Positions 1 to 7,586 of a DNA stretch of 64,000 nucleotides are shown piece after piece. Positions within the stretch are counted from its first letter, which is position 1, and each line of letters begins with the position of its first letter. Origin of the DNA: Candidatus Aquabacterium excrementipullorum (lineage in GTDB: Bacteria; Pseudomonadota; Gammaproteobacteria; Burkholderiales; Burkholderiaceae_C); contig DXIO01000049.1 of the NCBI GenBank assembly GCA_019112875.1, positions 1 through 64,000 on the forward strand, written 5' to 3'. The position numbers and the translations under genes are program-made. Under the pieces are notes generated by a model. The model had not been told where the DNA came from, searched no databases, and worked only from the letters and a program-made list of their open reading frames with translations.

Positions 1-147
1 GCGATGGCGTGCGCCGATGGGCGGCCGCGCAGCTTGGCGGTGTGCTGGCTGCCGCAGGACAGACAGCCCAAGATCCCTTTGCTTAATGGCCTTGCCCATA
101 CTTGAGTGATCCAGCAGAAGTGGCCTAACGCAATGTAGACGACCAAA

Positions 148-184
148 ACGTCCCCTAACCTTGGAATCCAAGGTTAGGGGACGT
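148..184. repeat. Perfect 18-bp inverted repeat, terminator-like on minus strand
   Basis: The left arm ACGTCCCCTAACCTTGGA (148-165) is exactly complementary to 167-184, with a single A at the centre. On the minus strand the hairpin is followed by TTTT (complement of 145-148), the layout of an intrinsic terminator for minus-strand transcripts, for instance those of the operon ending at 646. The unusual length and perfection would also fit the end of a mobile element or a protein-binding dyad. Confidence 0.6.
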
Positions 185-374
185 CCATGTCGGATAACCT
201 GGCGCAGCAATTGCAGCCAAGCTACTTCCCAAGTCGGTGATTGAAAGCATGTCTCCCTCCCAGGTTGTTGAACATGCCGTTACAACACTATAGCCTTGGA
301 ACGCCAAACCCTGGCACGTCAACCTCCAGACATGAAGCGCCGCCCTTTCCTGCTGACGCGCGATGCAGCACAGC

Positions 375-600
375 CTGAAGCGTCATGATCCAACACCTGA
401 CGCTTCAGCAAAGAAGGGTGGCGTGTCGAGCCGTGACACCTGACGCTCCACTGCCTGATGGTGGCGCTTCTCCAAAAAAGCCCGACGCGTCAGCATCCAG
501 CACATGGAGTGCGAGCATCCAACACCTGAAGCCTCAAGCTCCACTGCATCGCACTGCACACCCACAACGTCGCGCTTGGGGCTCACACCACTGACGCTCC
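375..600. repeat. Cluster of degenerate short repeats
   Basis: Several words recur: ATCCAACACCTGA at 388-400 and 517-529; ACACCTGACGCT at 393-404 and 436-447; GCTCCACTGC at 445-454 and 538-547; TGACGCTCC at 441-449 and 592-600. CTGAAGCGTCA (375-385) and TGACGCTTCAG (398-408) form an 11-bp inverted pair with a 12-nt loop. The copies are diverged and not evenly spaced. No protein-coding interpretation fits. It could be a decayed repeat family or a structured RNA. Confidence 0.45.
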
Positions 601-645
601 GCCCTTTTGTGTTTTGCGGTAGGGCCATGCGGGCAACGGATGGGC

Positions 646-1551
646 CTAGGCGCCCACCGCCAGCACATCCCAATGCCCTACGGTCAGGGCCAACTCCCCC
701 TGCCGCAGGTCATCTGCTCGGCCTGCCAACCAGGCAGATGCGGTGGCCGATTCGCCGATGTTCACCTCCGACGCCACGGCGGCGGCCTCCTGAGCCATTG
801 CCAGCAGCATGTCAGGGTGGTCCGCGCCGATGCGCCAGTCACTGCGGTCGGTGCTGACACGGTAACCCTGCGCCGCCAGCCTCTCCGCCAGGTAGCTCGC
901 GGCCTGCCCCCCTAGCGACTCACCAAATCCCTTGTCGCCCGCCTGATGCGCCAGGAAGGCGTGGGTGATGCGTTCATCCGCTTCCCGTGGCGGGTGCCAT
1001 GTGCGCCGGCCATCCACCGTCAAGGTCGCGAGCAAGGGGCGCCGCTTGTCCGCCAACAGGGCGCACAGCCTGTCCAGCCAGGCGGCCGACACCAAGTCCA
1101 GGAAAGCCGTCGTCACCAAGCCATCACACCAAGACAGATCGATCTGCTCCAGATCGCGCGCCAGATCGAGTTGTTGTCCGCGCACCTGCCAATGGGCCGT
1201 GCCCGTATCGATCCTCAGAACACCGCTTTGATCCTGGCAAAGCCAACCTCGCTGCCGCGCCCAGCCTGAGATCTCCGTGCGTTGCGCAACGAGCAGCAAG
1301 GGATCATGGTCAACGAGGATCCAATCCTGATCGGCCTGCAGCACGGGCGCCAGTGCGCGCAAGTTCGCGCCCGCCCCTGCTGCCAGGTCGATCAGCCGCA
1401 AAGCCTCGCCAGCCCTGGGCTTGAGTGCGGCCTTGAAGCCCTGGGCCAATGCCTGGCTGCGCGCGGCCATGTCCAGCGGCTCTCGCAGCCGCAACCAGTC
1501 GGCAGAAAAACCGCCCGCAGGCACTTGTTCGGTCATCGTTGGTTCACTCAT
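646..1551 (-). CDS. Class I SAM-dependent methyltransferase, last gene of the pterin-like operon
   Basis: The 301-aa protein has a Rossmann-type methyltransferase core: the SAM-binding motif I reads DLAAGAGANL at about residues 55-65, followed by an acidic motif II (VDHDPLLL). The rest has no close feature I recognise, so the substrate is unknown. Its start overlaps the end of the upstream glycosyltransferase gene by 4 bases (ATGA), which implies translational coupling and membership of the seven-gene operon from 7247. An in-frame ATG five codons downstream is an alternative start. By inference it methylates the sugar or ring of the product made by the upstream enzymes. Confidence 0.8.
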   Translation of the reverse strand: MSEPTMTEQVPAGGFSADWLRLREPLDMAARSQALAQGFKAALKPRAGEALRLIDLAAGAGANLRALAPVLQADQDWILVDHDPLLLVAQRTEISGWARQRGWLCQDQSGVLRIDTGTAHWQVRGQQLDLARDLEQIDLSWCDGLVTTAFLDLVSAAWLDRLCALLADKRRPLLATLTVDGRRTWHPPREADERITHAFLAHQAGDKGFGESLGGQAASYLAERLAAQGYRVSTDRSDWRIGADHPDMLLAMAQEAAAVASEVNIGESATASAWLAGRADDLRQGELALTVGHWDVLAVGA

Positions 1552-2597
1552 CGGCTCACCTGATCCAGGGCGCTTGCCCAGCGCGCCACGGCAGTGCCCC
1601 AGTCAGGCAATGTGGCGGCGGCCTTTGCTGCGCAGGCCGTCAACCGGGCCCGCAGCGCGGCATCCGTCATCAATTGCCGCAAGGCGTCGCGCAAGGCCGC
1701 TTCGTCGCCCGGGGGCACCAGCAGCGAGGCAGCGGCAGGCACCGTGTCGGCGATGGCACCCGCCGTGGTGGACACGACGGGCAGCCCATGGGCCAGCGCC
1801 TCCGCGAAAACCATGCCGTAGCCCTCGTGGTACGAGGGCAGCACGAAGGCATGCGCCTGCTGGTAGGCCTGGGCCACGCGTTCGGCCGGCTGTTCACCCA
1901 GCAGTGTGATGCGGTCTTCGAGGCCGTGCGCCGCGATGGCTTGTTGCAGGGCCTGGGCCTCGGCGGGGTCGCGCTCAAGGCTGCCGATGCAGGTCAGTTG
2001 CCAGGGCAGATGGCGCAGCGGTGCCAGCGCATCGACCAACAGGCGATGGCCCTTGCGAGGGGTGATGGTGGCCACGGCCAGCAATTGCAGGGGGCCATCG
2101 CTGCGCGGCCGGTGAAGGCGCGCGGGCTTGTGCGTGCCGGGTGCCACCACGGCCACGCGGTGGGCAGGCAGGCCACTGGCGCGCACGGCACGGGCCGTGT
2201 GTTCGCTGGGGCAGATGGCGCCTTTCAGGTGCGGCCACAGCGCGGCTTCCAGCTCGGCGTAGTGGCGCGCGCTGGCCGCGCTTTGCCCTGTCTCCAGCGA
2301 CAGCGGGTGGTGGATGAAGCCCACCAGGTGCAGCCGTTGGGCGTGCTGGGACAAGCTGTCTGCCAGGCCAGGCAGCGCCAGCCCGTCGATGATCACGGTG
2401 CGGCCATCGGGTTGGCGGGCCAGGGCCTCGGCGGCGGCCTGGCAGGTGTCGGTGTCTGCGTCAGGGTAGCGGCCCGGCAACTCGACCACGTCGACCGCCC
2501 TGCCCTGCTGGCGCAGGCCCTCGACCACGTGGCGGTCGTACAGGTAGCCACCGGTGAGCTGGTCCAGCCGGCCCGGCACCAGGAAGCCCAGCGCCAT
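1548..2597 (-). CDS. Family 4 glycosyltransferase (GT-B fold)
   Basis: The 349-aa protein has GT4 hallmarks: a glycine-rich N-terminal start (GGYLYDRHVVEGL), a central VATITPRKGHRLLVDAL segment typical of the donor-binding domain, and the EX7E motif in EGYGMVFAEAL near residue 260. GT4 enzymes transfer a sugar from a nucleotide donor with retention; donor and acceptor cannot be told from the sequence. There is no signal peptide or membrane segment, so it should act in the cytosol. The start codon shares one base with the stop of the upstream PTPS-like gene (TGATG) and the end overlaps the methyltransferase start. Confidence 0.88.
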   Translation of the reverse strand: MALGFLVPGRLDQLTGGYLYDRHVVEGLRQQGRAVDVVELPGRYPDADTDTCQAAAEALARQPDGRTVIIDGLALPGLADSLSQHAQRLHLVGFIHHPLSLETGQSAASARHYAELEAALWPHLKGAICPSEHTARAVRASGLPAHRVAVVAPGTHKPARLHRPRSDGPLQLLAVATITPRKGHRLLVDALAPLRHLPWQLTCIGSLERDPAEAQALQQAIAAHGLEDRITLLGEQPAERVAQAYQQAHAFVLPSYHEGYGMVFAEALAHGLPVVSTTAGAIADTVPAAASLLVPPGDEAALRDALRQLMTDAALRARLTACAAKAAATLPDWGTAVARWASALDQVSR

Positions 2598-3001
2598 CAG
2601 CGCAGCGGGCCTTCGAAGGCGGCCCAGGCCACGGGCGATTCACGCAGCACCACGCGCAGGGCGGCCAGGTTGCCGGCGGTGCCCGGGCCCACGGCGCCTT
2701 CGGCCACACGGGTCTTCACGCGCTGGAAGATCTCACCGGCCAGGAACTCGGTGGTGGTGTTGCGGCCCTTGAACACGGGCAGCTCATCGAGGTTCTGGTA
2801 GTTGAACTCGCTCAGCACATCGCGCAGCAGCTCGAGCGCCAGGCCGATGTCGCACACCAGGCCGTTGTCGTCCAGCGCGGGGCGGCGGAACTCGATCTCC
2901 ACGCCGTAGGTGGCGCCGTGCACCTTTTGAGCAGGGCCGAAGACTTCACCGCGGAAGCTGTGGGCGATCATGAAATGGTCGGAAACGGCGAGGCTGTACA
3001 T
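2597..3001 (-). CDS. Divergent 6-pyruvoyltetrahydropterin synthase / QueD-family protein
   Basis: The 134-aa protein follows the PTPS fold end to end. The first zinc histidine is present (FMIAHSF), but the usual HGH pair reads VHGATYG, so the third zinc ligand is Ala. The catalytic Cys four residues before HGH is missing (AQKVHG), and the DHH triad region reads SEFNYQNLDE. The pterin-anchoring Thr/Glu region (NTTTEFLAGEI) and the C-terminal Glu (VLRES) are kept. It probably binds a pterin-like ligand but is unlikely to run the standard QueD or PTPS reaction. A normal queD lies at 14262-14636, so this is not the queuosine enzyme. Confidence 0.85.
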   Translation of the reverse strand: MYSLAVSDHFMIAHSFRGEVFGPAQKVHGATYGVEIEFRRPALDDNGLVCDIGLALELLRDVLSEFNYQNLDELPVFKGRNTTTEFLAGEIFQRVKTRVAEGAVGPGTAGNLAALRVVLRESPVAWAAFEGPLR

Positions 3002-3016
3002 GGGGGGGTTTTCCGG

Positions 3017-3988
3017 TCAGTTGTAGTGGATGACGTGGCAAAGCGCATCGCCCGGCGCTTCGGCCAGGCGCGACAGGGTGCGAGGCAGGTCGCCGAAGGG
3101 GCTGTCACCGGTGAGGAAGTGATCGAACACGGGGTCGGCCAGCAACGTCAAGGCCAGCCCCAGCCGCCGTGCGTAGCTCCAGCGGGCGCGCTGCGCCGTG
3201 GCCACCGAACCCACCTGGGAGGAGCGCAGGTTCAGGCGCCTGGCGTGAAAGGCTTCGCCCAATGGCACGGCGACGGCACGGTCGCCATACCAGCTCATTT
3301 CCAGCACCGTGGCCTCGAAGCCTGCGATGCGCAAGGCTGTGCCCAGGCCATCGGGGTGACCGCTGGCGTGGATGACCAGGTCGGCCTCCGGGGTGGCTTC
3401 GTCAGGGGTGGCGAAACGGCAGCCCAGCCGGGCGGCGAGCGCGGCGCGGGCAGGGTTGGTGTCGATCAGCTCGACCGTGGCGCCGGGAACGCGGGCCGCC
3501 AGCGCCGCCACGAGGCCACCGACCACGCCGGCGCCGATCACCGCGATGCGGTCGCCCAGACGGGGGGCCGCATCCCACAGGCCGTTGAGGGCCGTCTCCA
3601 TGTTGGCCGTGAGCACGGCGCGCGCATCAGGCACGGCGTCGGGCACGAGGGTGACGGCATCCTCCGGCACGATGTAGTGGTCCTGGTGGGGATGCAGGCA
3701 GAACACCCGGCGGCCCAGCAGGTGCGGCGGCCCCGAGACCACGCGGCCAACGGAGGCATAGCCGTACTTCACCGGCCCGGGGAAATCACCTTCCTGGAAC
3801 GGGCAACGCATGGCCTGCCATTGGCTCTGCGGCACACCGCCCCGAAACACCAGGCTTTCGGTGCCACGGCTGATGCCGCTGTGCAAGGCTTGAACCAGGA
3901 CTTCGCCAGCACAGGCCTCGCGCAAGGTGGCGCTGCGGATCTCACCGACCCCGGGCGCCACTGTCCAGAATGCGCGCGCCTCAGTCAT
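3017..3988 (-). CDS. MDR-family zinc-type alcohol dehydrogenase-like oxidoreductase
   Basis: The 323-aa protein is a medium-chain dehydrogenase: a GroES-like N-terminal half with SGISRGTESLVF near residue 40, then a Rossmann NAD(P)-binding fold with VIGAGVVGGLVAALAA near 150. SGISRGTE is shared with the BchC-like branch of the superfamily (bacteriochlorophyllide hydroxyethyl dehydrogenase), but no photosynthesis genes are present. The structural zinc cysteines are not visible. Its start lies inside the end of the upstream RibD-like gene (8-base overlap). By context it oxidises or reduces an alcohol on the operon's intermediate. Confidence 0.82.
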   Translation of the reverse strand: MTEARAFWTVAPGVGEIRSATLREACAGEVLVQALHSGISRGTESLVFRGGVPQSQWQAMRCPFQEGDFPGPVKYGYASVGRVVSGPPHLLGRRVFCLHPHQDHYIVPEDAVTLVPDAVPDARAVLTANMETALNGLWDAAPRLGDRIAVIGAGVVGGLVAALAARVPGATVELIDTNPARAALAARLGCRFATPDEATPEADLVIHASGHPDGLGTALRIAGFEATVLEMSWYGDRAVAVPLGEAFHARRLNLRSSQVGSVATAQRARWSYARRLGLALTLLADPVFDHFLTGDSPFGDLPRTLSRLAEAPGDALCHVIHYN

Positions 3989-4796
3989 GGAAGGCGCATT
4001 CGATCATGGTGTCATCGCCCAGCAGGAAGCGGCGCGTGCGCGGACGCAGGCTGTGGGACAGGTCGTGGATCTCCGGCAGGACCAGGCTGGGGCGGCCGGA
4101 ACCCATGATCACCGGCGCCACGGTGATCTGCAGCCGGTCGAGCGCCCCCGCGGCCAGGAAGCGTGACACGGTGATGCCACCGCCTTCGACGAACAGCCAG
4201 TGCAGGCCGCGCTGAGCCAGCGTGCGGCGGATCTCGAACGGGTCCAGTCCCTGCTCGCCACGCAAGATCGGGATCACCTCGGCCTGGCCGCAGCGGGCTT
4301 CTCGGCCGACGCGGTCAGCCGCGACCAGCAGCAGCGTGGGCGCCTTGCCATCGGTGAACACCTTCTGGCTGCCATCGAGGCGCCGCTCGGGATCCAGGAT
4401 CACCCGCACGGGGTGGTCGCCCGCGCACAGGCGCACGGTGAGCTGCGGATCGTCGTGCTGCACGGTGCTGGCACCGACGAGCACGGCATCGGCGATGGCA
4501 CGCATGCGGTGCGTGTGCAGCAGATCTTCGTCACCGCTGAGCCAGCGCGACACGCCGCAGGTGGTGGCGATGCGCCCATCCAGGCTTTGCGCCAGGTGGC
4601 CGACCACATAGGTGCTGCCGCGCCGACGCATGGCGCACAGCGGACCATACAGGGCATGCAGCAGCGAATCGTCCTGCAGAAACGGGACGCCGTGGTCCCC
4701 GGGCGATCCCTGGCGCAGCAGGGCCTGCCATGCGTGGTCTTCACCGCGCAGGGCGATCTGGCCCGGAGGGCTCAGGAGCACGGGCGAGGCCGTCAT
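3981..4796 (-). CDS. RibD C-terminal-domain (pyrimidine reductase / DHFR-like) protein
   Basis: The 271-aa protein carries the RibD reductase domain from about residue 60: SLDGRIATTCGVSRWLSG, then AIADAVLVGASTVQHDDPQL and, near the C-terminus, LFVEGGGITVSRFL and APVIMGSGRPSL. These are the family's substrate and NADPH sites. The zinc deaminase domain of bifunctional RibD is absent; an unrelated stretch of about 60 residues precedes the reductase. Reductase-only relatives reduce the ribosylamino side chain of the GTP cyclohydrolase II product before any deamination. Here it sits with ribA and pterin-type enzymes, suggesting a branch away from riboflavin. The start overlaps the preceding gene by 4 bases. 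Confidence 0.87.
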   Translation of the reverse strand: MTASPVLLSPPGQIALRGEDHAWQALLRQGSPGDHGVPFLQDDSLLHALYGPLCAMRRRGSTYVVGHLAQSLDGRIATTCGVSRWLSGDEDLLHTHRMRAIADAVLVGASTVQHDDPQLTVRLCAGDHPVRVILDPERRLDGSQKVFTDGKAPTLLLVAADRVGREARCGQAEVIPILRGEQGLDPFEIRRTLAQRGLHWLFVEGGGITVSRFLAAGALDRLQITVAPVIMGSGRPSLVLPEIHDLSHSLRPRTRRFLLGDDTMIECAFHD

Positions 4797-6586
4797 TCGG
4801 CCGCCCCCGCGGGTGCGGCAGCCGCCAGCCCCGCGCTGGCGAAGGGCGTGAACAGCACGGTGTACTCGGGCTTGTCAGGCAGGCGCGCCTCTTCGGGGAT
4901 GCGGCACAGGTTGCTGTCGGCCAGCCAGCGCCCCAGGCGCGGGTCGGCGCTGACCACGGCCAGGGGAATGGCACCCGCCAGGCCGGCGACGAAGGGCAGC
5001 CACAGCAGCCAGGTGTCGGGGAACACCTGCAGGAAACCCAGGCCCATCACAAGGCCCAGCAGCGTGTGCACCCACAGCCGCTGCGCGGCCGCGCCGAAAG
5101 ACAGGCCCACGGCATCGCGCTGTTGCGCTGTCCAGCCGATCTGGCGCCCGAAAGGCAGGCCCAGCATGAACAAGGTGATCGAGACGGCGGCAATGGGCGC
5201 CATCAGCATCGAGAAGCCGACTTCGAGCGCAGCGCTGAGCAGGATGCGCACGGTGCCGCCGTAATCACGCCGCAGCCCGGGGCGCATCAGCACGTCGCCG
5301 AGCGTGGCGAACTTGGGGGCGAAGCACATGGTCATGGTCGCGGCGAACAGTACCTTGAACAAGGTGAAGTCGGCGGGCGGCTCTCGCAGCAGGCCCAGGG
5401 CGATCATACCCAGCCAGGCCGGCGCGCCCACGTACATGGCGATGGCCAGCCAGAGCTGGCACCGGCTGACCGGGAGCAGCCCAGGCATCTTGAGGAGCTT
5501 GAGGTACTGCAGGTTGCCCTGGCACCAGCGCAGATCGCGGCGGATGAACTCCGGCATGGTGGGCGGGTTCTCTTCCCAGCTGCCGTCTTCATCGGGCAGC
5601 ACGCGCACCTCGTAGCCGGCGCGGCGCATCAGCACGGCCTCGAGCTGGTCGTGGCTGAGGATGTGGCCGCTGAGCGGCGAATCGCCGGGCAGCACAGGCA
5701 GGTGGCAGTGCTCGGTGAAGGGCGCCAGGCGCAGGATGGCGTTGTGCCCCCAATAAGGGCCGCAATCGCCCTGCCAGCTGGCCGCGCCCAGTGTGTACGA
5801 GCGCATGCCCAGGCGCATGCCGAACTGGAACACCCGTGCGAACGGGCTGGTGCTCGGCAGGCCGGTCACCAGCGTCTGCAGGATGCCGATCTTCTGGTTG
5901 GCCTGCATGATGCGTACCAGACGCAGCATGGCCGCGGAGGTCATCACGCTGTCGGCATCGAGCACGATGGCGAAGCGGTGCAGGGTGCCCCAGCGCTCGC
6001 AGAAATCGCGGATGTTGCCAGCCTTGTAGCCTTCGTGGCTTTCACGGCGGCGGTGGGTGATCTGGAGCTGCGGGCCGAAGCGCTCTGACAGGCGTGCGGC
6101 CACCTGCTGCTCACCCTCGATGATCTCGGGCAGATCGCTGTCGCTCAGCATGTAGAGGTGGAACCAGCGCGACTGACCGGTGCGCACCAGACCATCGAGC
6201 ATGAAGCCCAGGTTGCGCTCCAGGCGGTCGGTGTCCTCATGGCGGATGCAGACCAGCAGCGCGGTGGAGCCGGTGAGGGGCTCGTCACCCCGGATGCTGC
6301 GCAGGTGCGGCGCCACCAGGCCCGCCGGATCGCGCGTGAAATGCATCAGGTAGAAGCCGATCACGGCGTTCCAGAAACCGATGGTGGTCCAGGGCAGGGT
6401 CAGCGCGAACAGCGCCAGGATGCTGACACCCAGTGCATCGACGCCCTGGGCGAACAAGGCCGTGGCCATCAGGCCCAGCAGCAGCAGCGCCGTGCCGATG
6501 ACCAAAGAGGCGAACACCACGCGCCGACGGCGCAGGGTTTCTCGTGCGGCGACGGAGGCCGCCGCGAGTTGGAATGCATTGGGCAT
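4793..6586 (-). CDS. OpgH/MdoH-like membrane glucosyltransferase (GT2)
   Basis: The 597-aa protein resembles the glucan glucosyltransferase OpgH: two N-terminal membrane segments (about residues 25-85), a GT2 catalytic domain with the LDAD acidic motif, QGDCGPYWGHNAILR, EDGSWEENPP and the Q/RXXRW-type motif DLRWCQGN, then several membrane segments from about 390. E. coli OpgH is about 850 residues; the long N-terminal part is missing. No opgG partner is in the window. Its place between ribA and the RibD-like gene suggests it polymerises or transfers glucose onto the operon's product rather than making ordinary periplasmic glucans, but this is inference. Confidence 0.85.
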   Translation of the reverse strand: MPNAFQLAAASVAARETLRRRRVVFASLVIGTALLLLGLMATALFAQGVDALGVSILALFALTLPWTTIGFWNAVIGFYLMHFTRDPAGLVAPHLRSIRGDEPLTGSTALLVCIRHEDTDRLERNLGFMLDGLVRTGQSRWFHLYMLSDSDLPEIIEGEQQVAARLSERFGPQLQITHRRRESHEGYKAGNIRDFCERWGTLHRFAIVLDADSVMTSAAMLRLVRIMQANQKIGILQTLVTGLPSTSPFARVFQFGMRLGMRSYTLGAASWQGDCGPYWGHNAILRLAPFTEHCHLPVLPGDSPLSGHILSHDQLEAVLMRRAGYEVRVLPDEDGSWEENPPTMPEFIRRDLRWCQGNLQYLKLLKMPGLLPVSRCQLWLAIAMYVGAPAWLGMIALGLLREPPADFTLFKVLFAATMTMCFAPKFATLGDVLMRPGLRRDYGGTVRILLSAALEVGFSMLMAPIAAVSITLFMLGLPFGRQIGWTAQQRDAVGLSFGAAAQRLWVHTLLGLVMGLGFLQVFPDTWLLWLPFVAGLAGAIPLAVVSADPRLGRWLADSNLCRIPEEARLPDKPEYTVLFTPFASAGLAAAAPAGAAE

Positions 6587-6596
6587 GCGTACTGCC

Positions 6597-7247
6597 TTAT
6601 TCGCTGATGGCCAGGGTATCGGGCAGTGCGTGGCCCATGCGTGTGCGCTTGGCTTCGAAATAGCCGACCGAATGCTGGTTGGGCACGGTGATGACGGGGC
6701 GTCGGCGCTCGACCTGCACGCCCAGCGCCGTGAGCTTGGCCACCTTGTCGGGGTTGTTGGTCATCAGGCTGATGCTGGGCACGCCGAAGTGGGCCAGCAT
6801 CTCGGGCACGACTTCGTACGAGCGGGCGTCGTCGGGCAGGCCCAGCGCACGGTTGGCATCGACGGTGTCATAGCCCTGCGACTGCTGCAGGTGGTAGGCG
6901 CGGATCTTGTTGGTCAGGCCGATGCCACGGCCCTCCTGGCGCAGGTACAGGATGATGCCGGCGCCCAGGCGGACGATCTCGGCCTTGGCCTTGTCCAGTT
7001 GGTCGCCGCAATCGCACTTCAGCGAACGGAACACCTCGCCGGTGATGCATTCGGAATGCACGCGCACGGGCAAGCCGGCCTTGCCGGTGACATCGCCATA
7101 GACCAGGGCGATGTGCTCGCGAAACCCTTCGGTTTCATTGGTGCTGGTGGTTCGGAACACGTGCATGGTGAACAAGCCATGCTCGGTGGGTAATTCGGAT
7201 GAGGCCAGCCATTGGGAATGACGGGATGGCGCGGAGGGGCTCGACAT
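6597..7247 (-). CDS. ribA: GTP cyclohydrolase II
   Basis: The 216-aa protein is a full-length stand-alone GTP cyclohydrolase II, converting GTP to 2,5-diamino-6-ribosylamino-4-pyrimidinone 5'-phosphate, formate and pyrophosphate. It has the zinc-binding cysteines in HSECITGEV and SLKCDCGDQL, and the catalytic RQEGRGIGLTNKIRAY segment. There is no dihydroxybutanone-phosphate synthase domain. AGGAAA lies nine bases before the ATG. As the first gene of the seven-gene operon it supplies the pyrimidine precursor; whether it also serves riboflavin synthesis depends on other copies outside the window. Confidence 0.95.
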   Translation of the reverse strand: MSSPSAPSRHSQWLASSELPTEHGLFTMHVFRTTSTNETEGFREHIALVYGDVTGKAGLPVRVHSECITGEVFRSLKCDCGDQLDKAKAEIVRLGAGIILYLRQEGRGIGLTNKIRAYHLQQSQGYDTVDANRALGLPDDARSYEVVPEMLAHFGVPSISLMTNNPDKVAKLTALGVQVERRRPVITVPNQHSVGYFEAKRTRMGHALPDTLAISE

Positions 7248-7586
7248 ACTGGTTTATTTCCTGACTTGTGCCTGACGTGTGCGTTTGCGACGCCTCTGAG
7301 ACCTTTCAGATGCGCACCCAGCCGGGATGACCGGGTTGCATATTCAGAATATCTGCGCAATGGTCGCACGTCACGCAAAAACCGTGGAATCCATGAGTTG
7401 TTACACCCTGACAAATCAATGGTTCGCCAAGGTTCGCATTTTCAGCCATGGCCGCTATAACTTATCTCCTGGGCGACTGAGCATTTGTCATATGGATATG
7501 CGCATTTATTGAATGGTCTTTACACCCATATAAGGGGGTAATAGTTGCCTTTTGAAATACCGCTACACGACACCTTCCAAATTCAT
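7248..7586. other. Leader and promoter region of the ribA operon, AT-richer than surroundings
   Basis: No gene. These 340 bases are visibly richer in A and T than the flanks and separate ribA from the MocR gene, both transcribed leftward. A palindrome, ATATTC-A-GAATAT, lies at 7340-7352, about 90 bases upstream of ribA, in a place suited to an operator. I looked for an FMN-riboswitch signature and did not find it. I cannot fix a promoter with confidence. Confidence 0.5.

Larger units (their letters stand above)
1..645. other. Non-coding left edge, no supportable gene
   Basis: I find no convincing gene here. On the minus strand a frame opens at about position 95 with Met-Gly-Lys-Ala-Ile-Lys and runs off the left edge; on the plus strand a short frame ends in TGA near 105. 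Either could be the edge of a neighbouring gene, but the visible part is too short to identify. The rest holds a perfect inverted repeat (148-184) and a cluster of short degenerate repeats (375-600). Small open frames between 383 and 915 lack codon bias and family resemblance and partly overlap the methyltransferase that ends at 646, so I do not call them. Confidence 0.5.

Noticed and set aside
121-530. Possible integron attC sites: words such as GCCTAAC and ATCCAAC fit one core half-site
   Set aside because: No matching GTTRRRY partner lies at a proper distance, and no integrase or cassette genes are seen.
1449-2801. Long plus-strand frame opposite the glycosyltransferase and PTPS-like genes
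   Set aside because: Antisense to coupled genes with clear motifs; no domain of its own.
3017-3988. bchC of bacteriochlorophyll synthesis
   Set aside because: Only the family motif SGISRGTE is shared; no other photosynthesis gene is in the window.
646-7247. Toxoflavin-type pathway, because ribA and a ribD-like gene occur with a methyltransferase
   Set aside because: The PTPS, MDR and two glycosyltransferases do not belong to the toxoflavin set, and the RibD deaminase domain needed there is absent.
7248-7586. FMN riboswitch before ribA
   Set aside because: The conserved FMN-aptamer words (AGGG and GGUGAAA-type elements in order) are not found in the leader.
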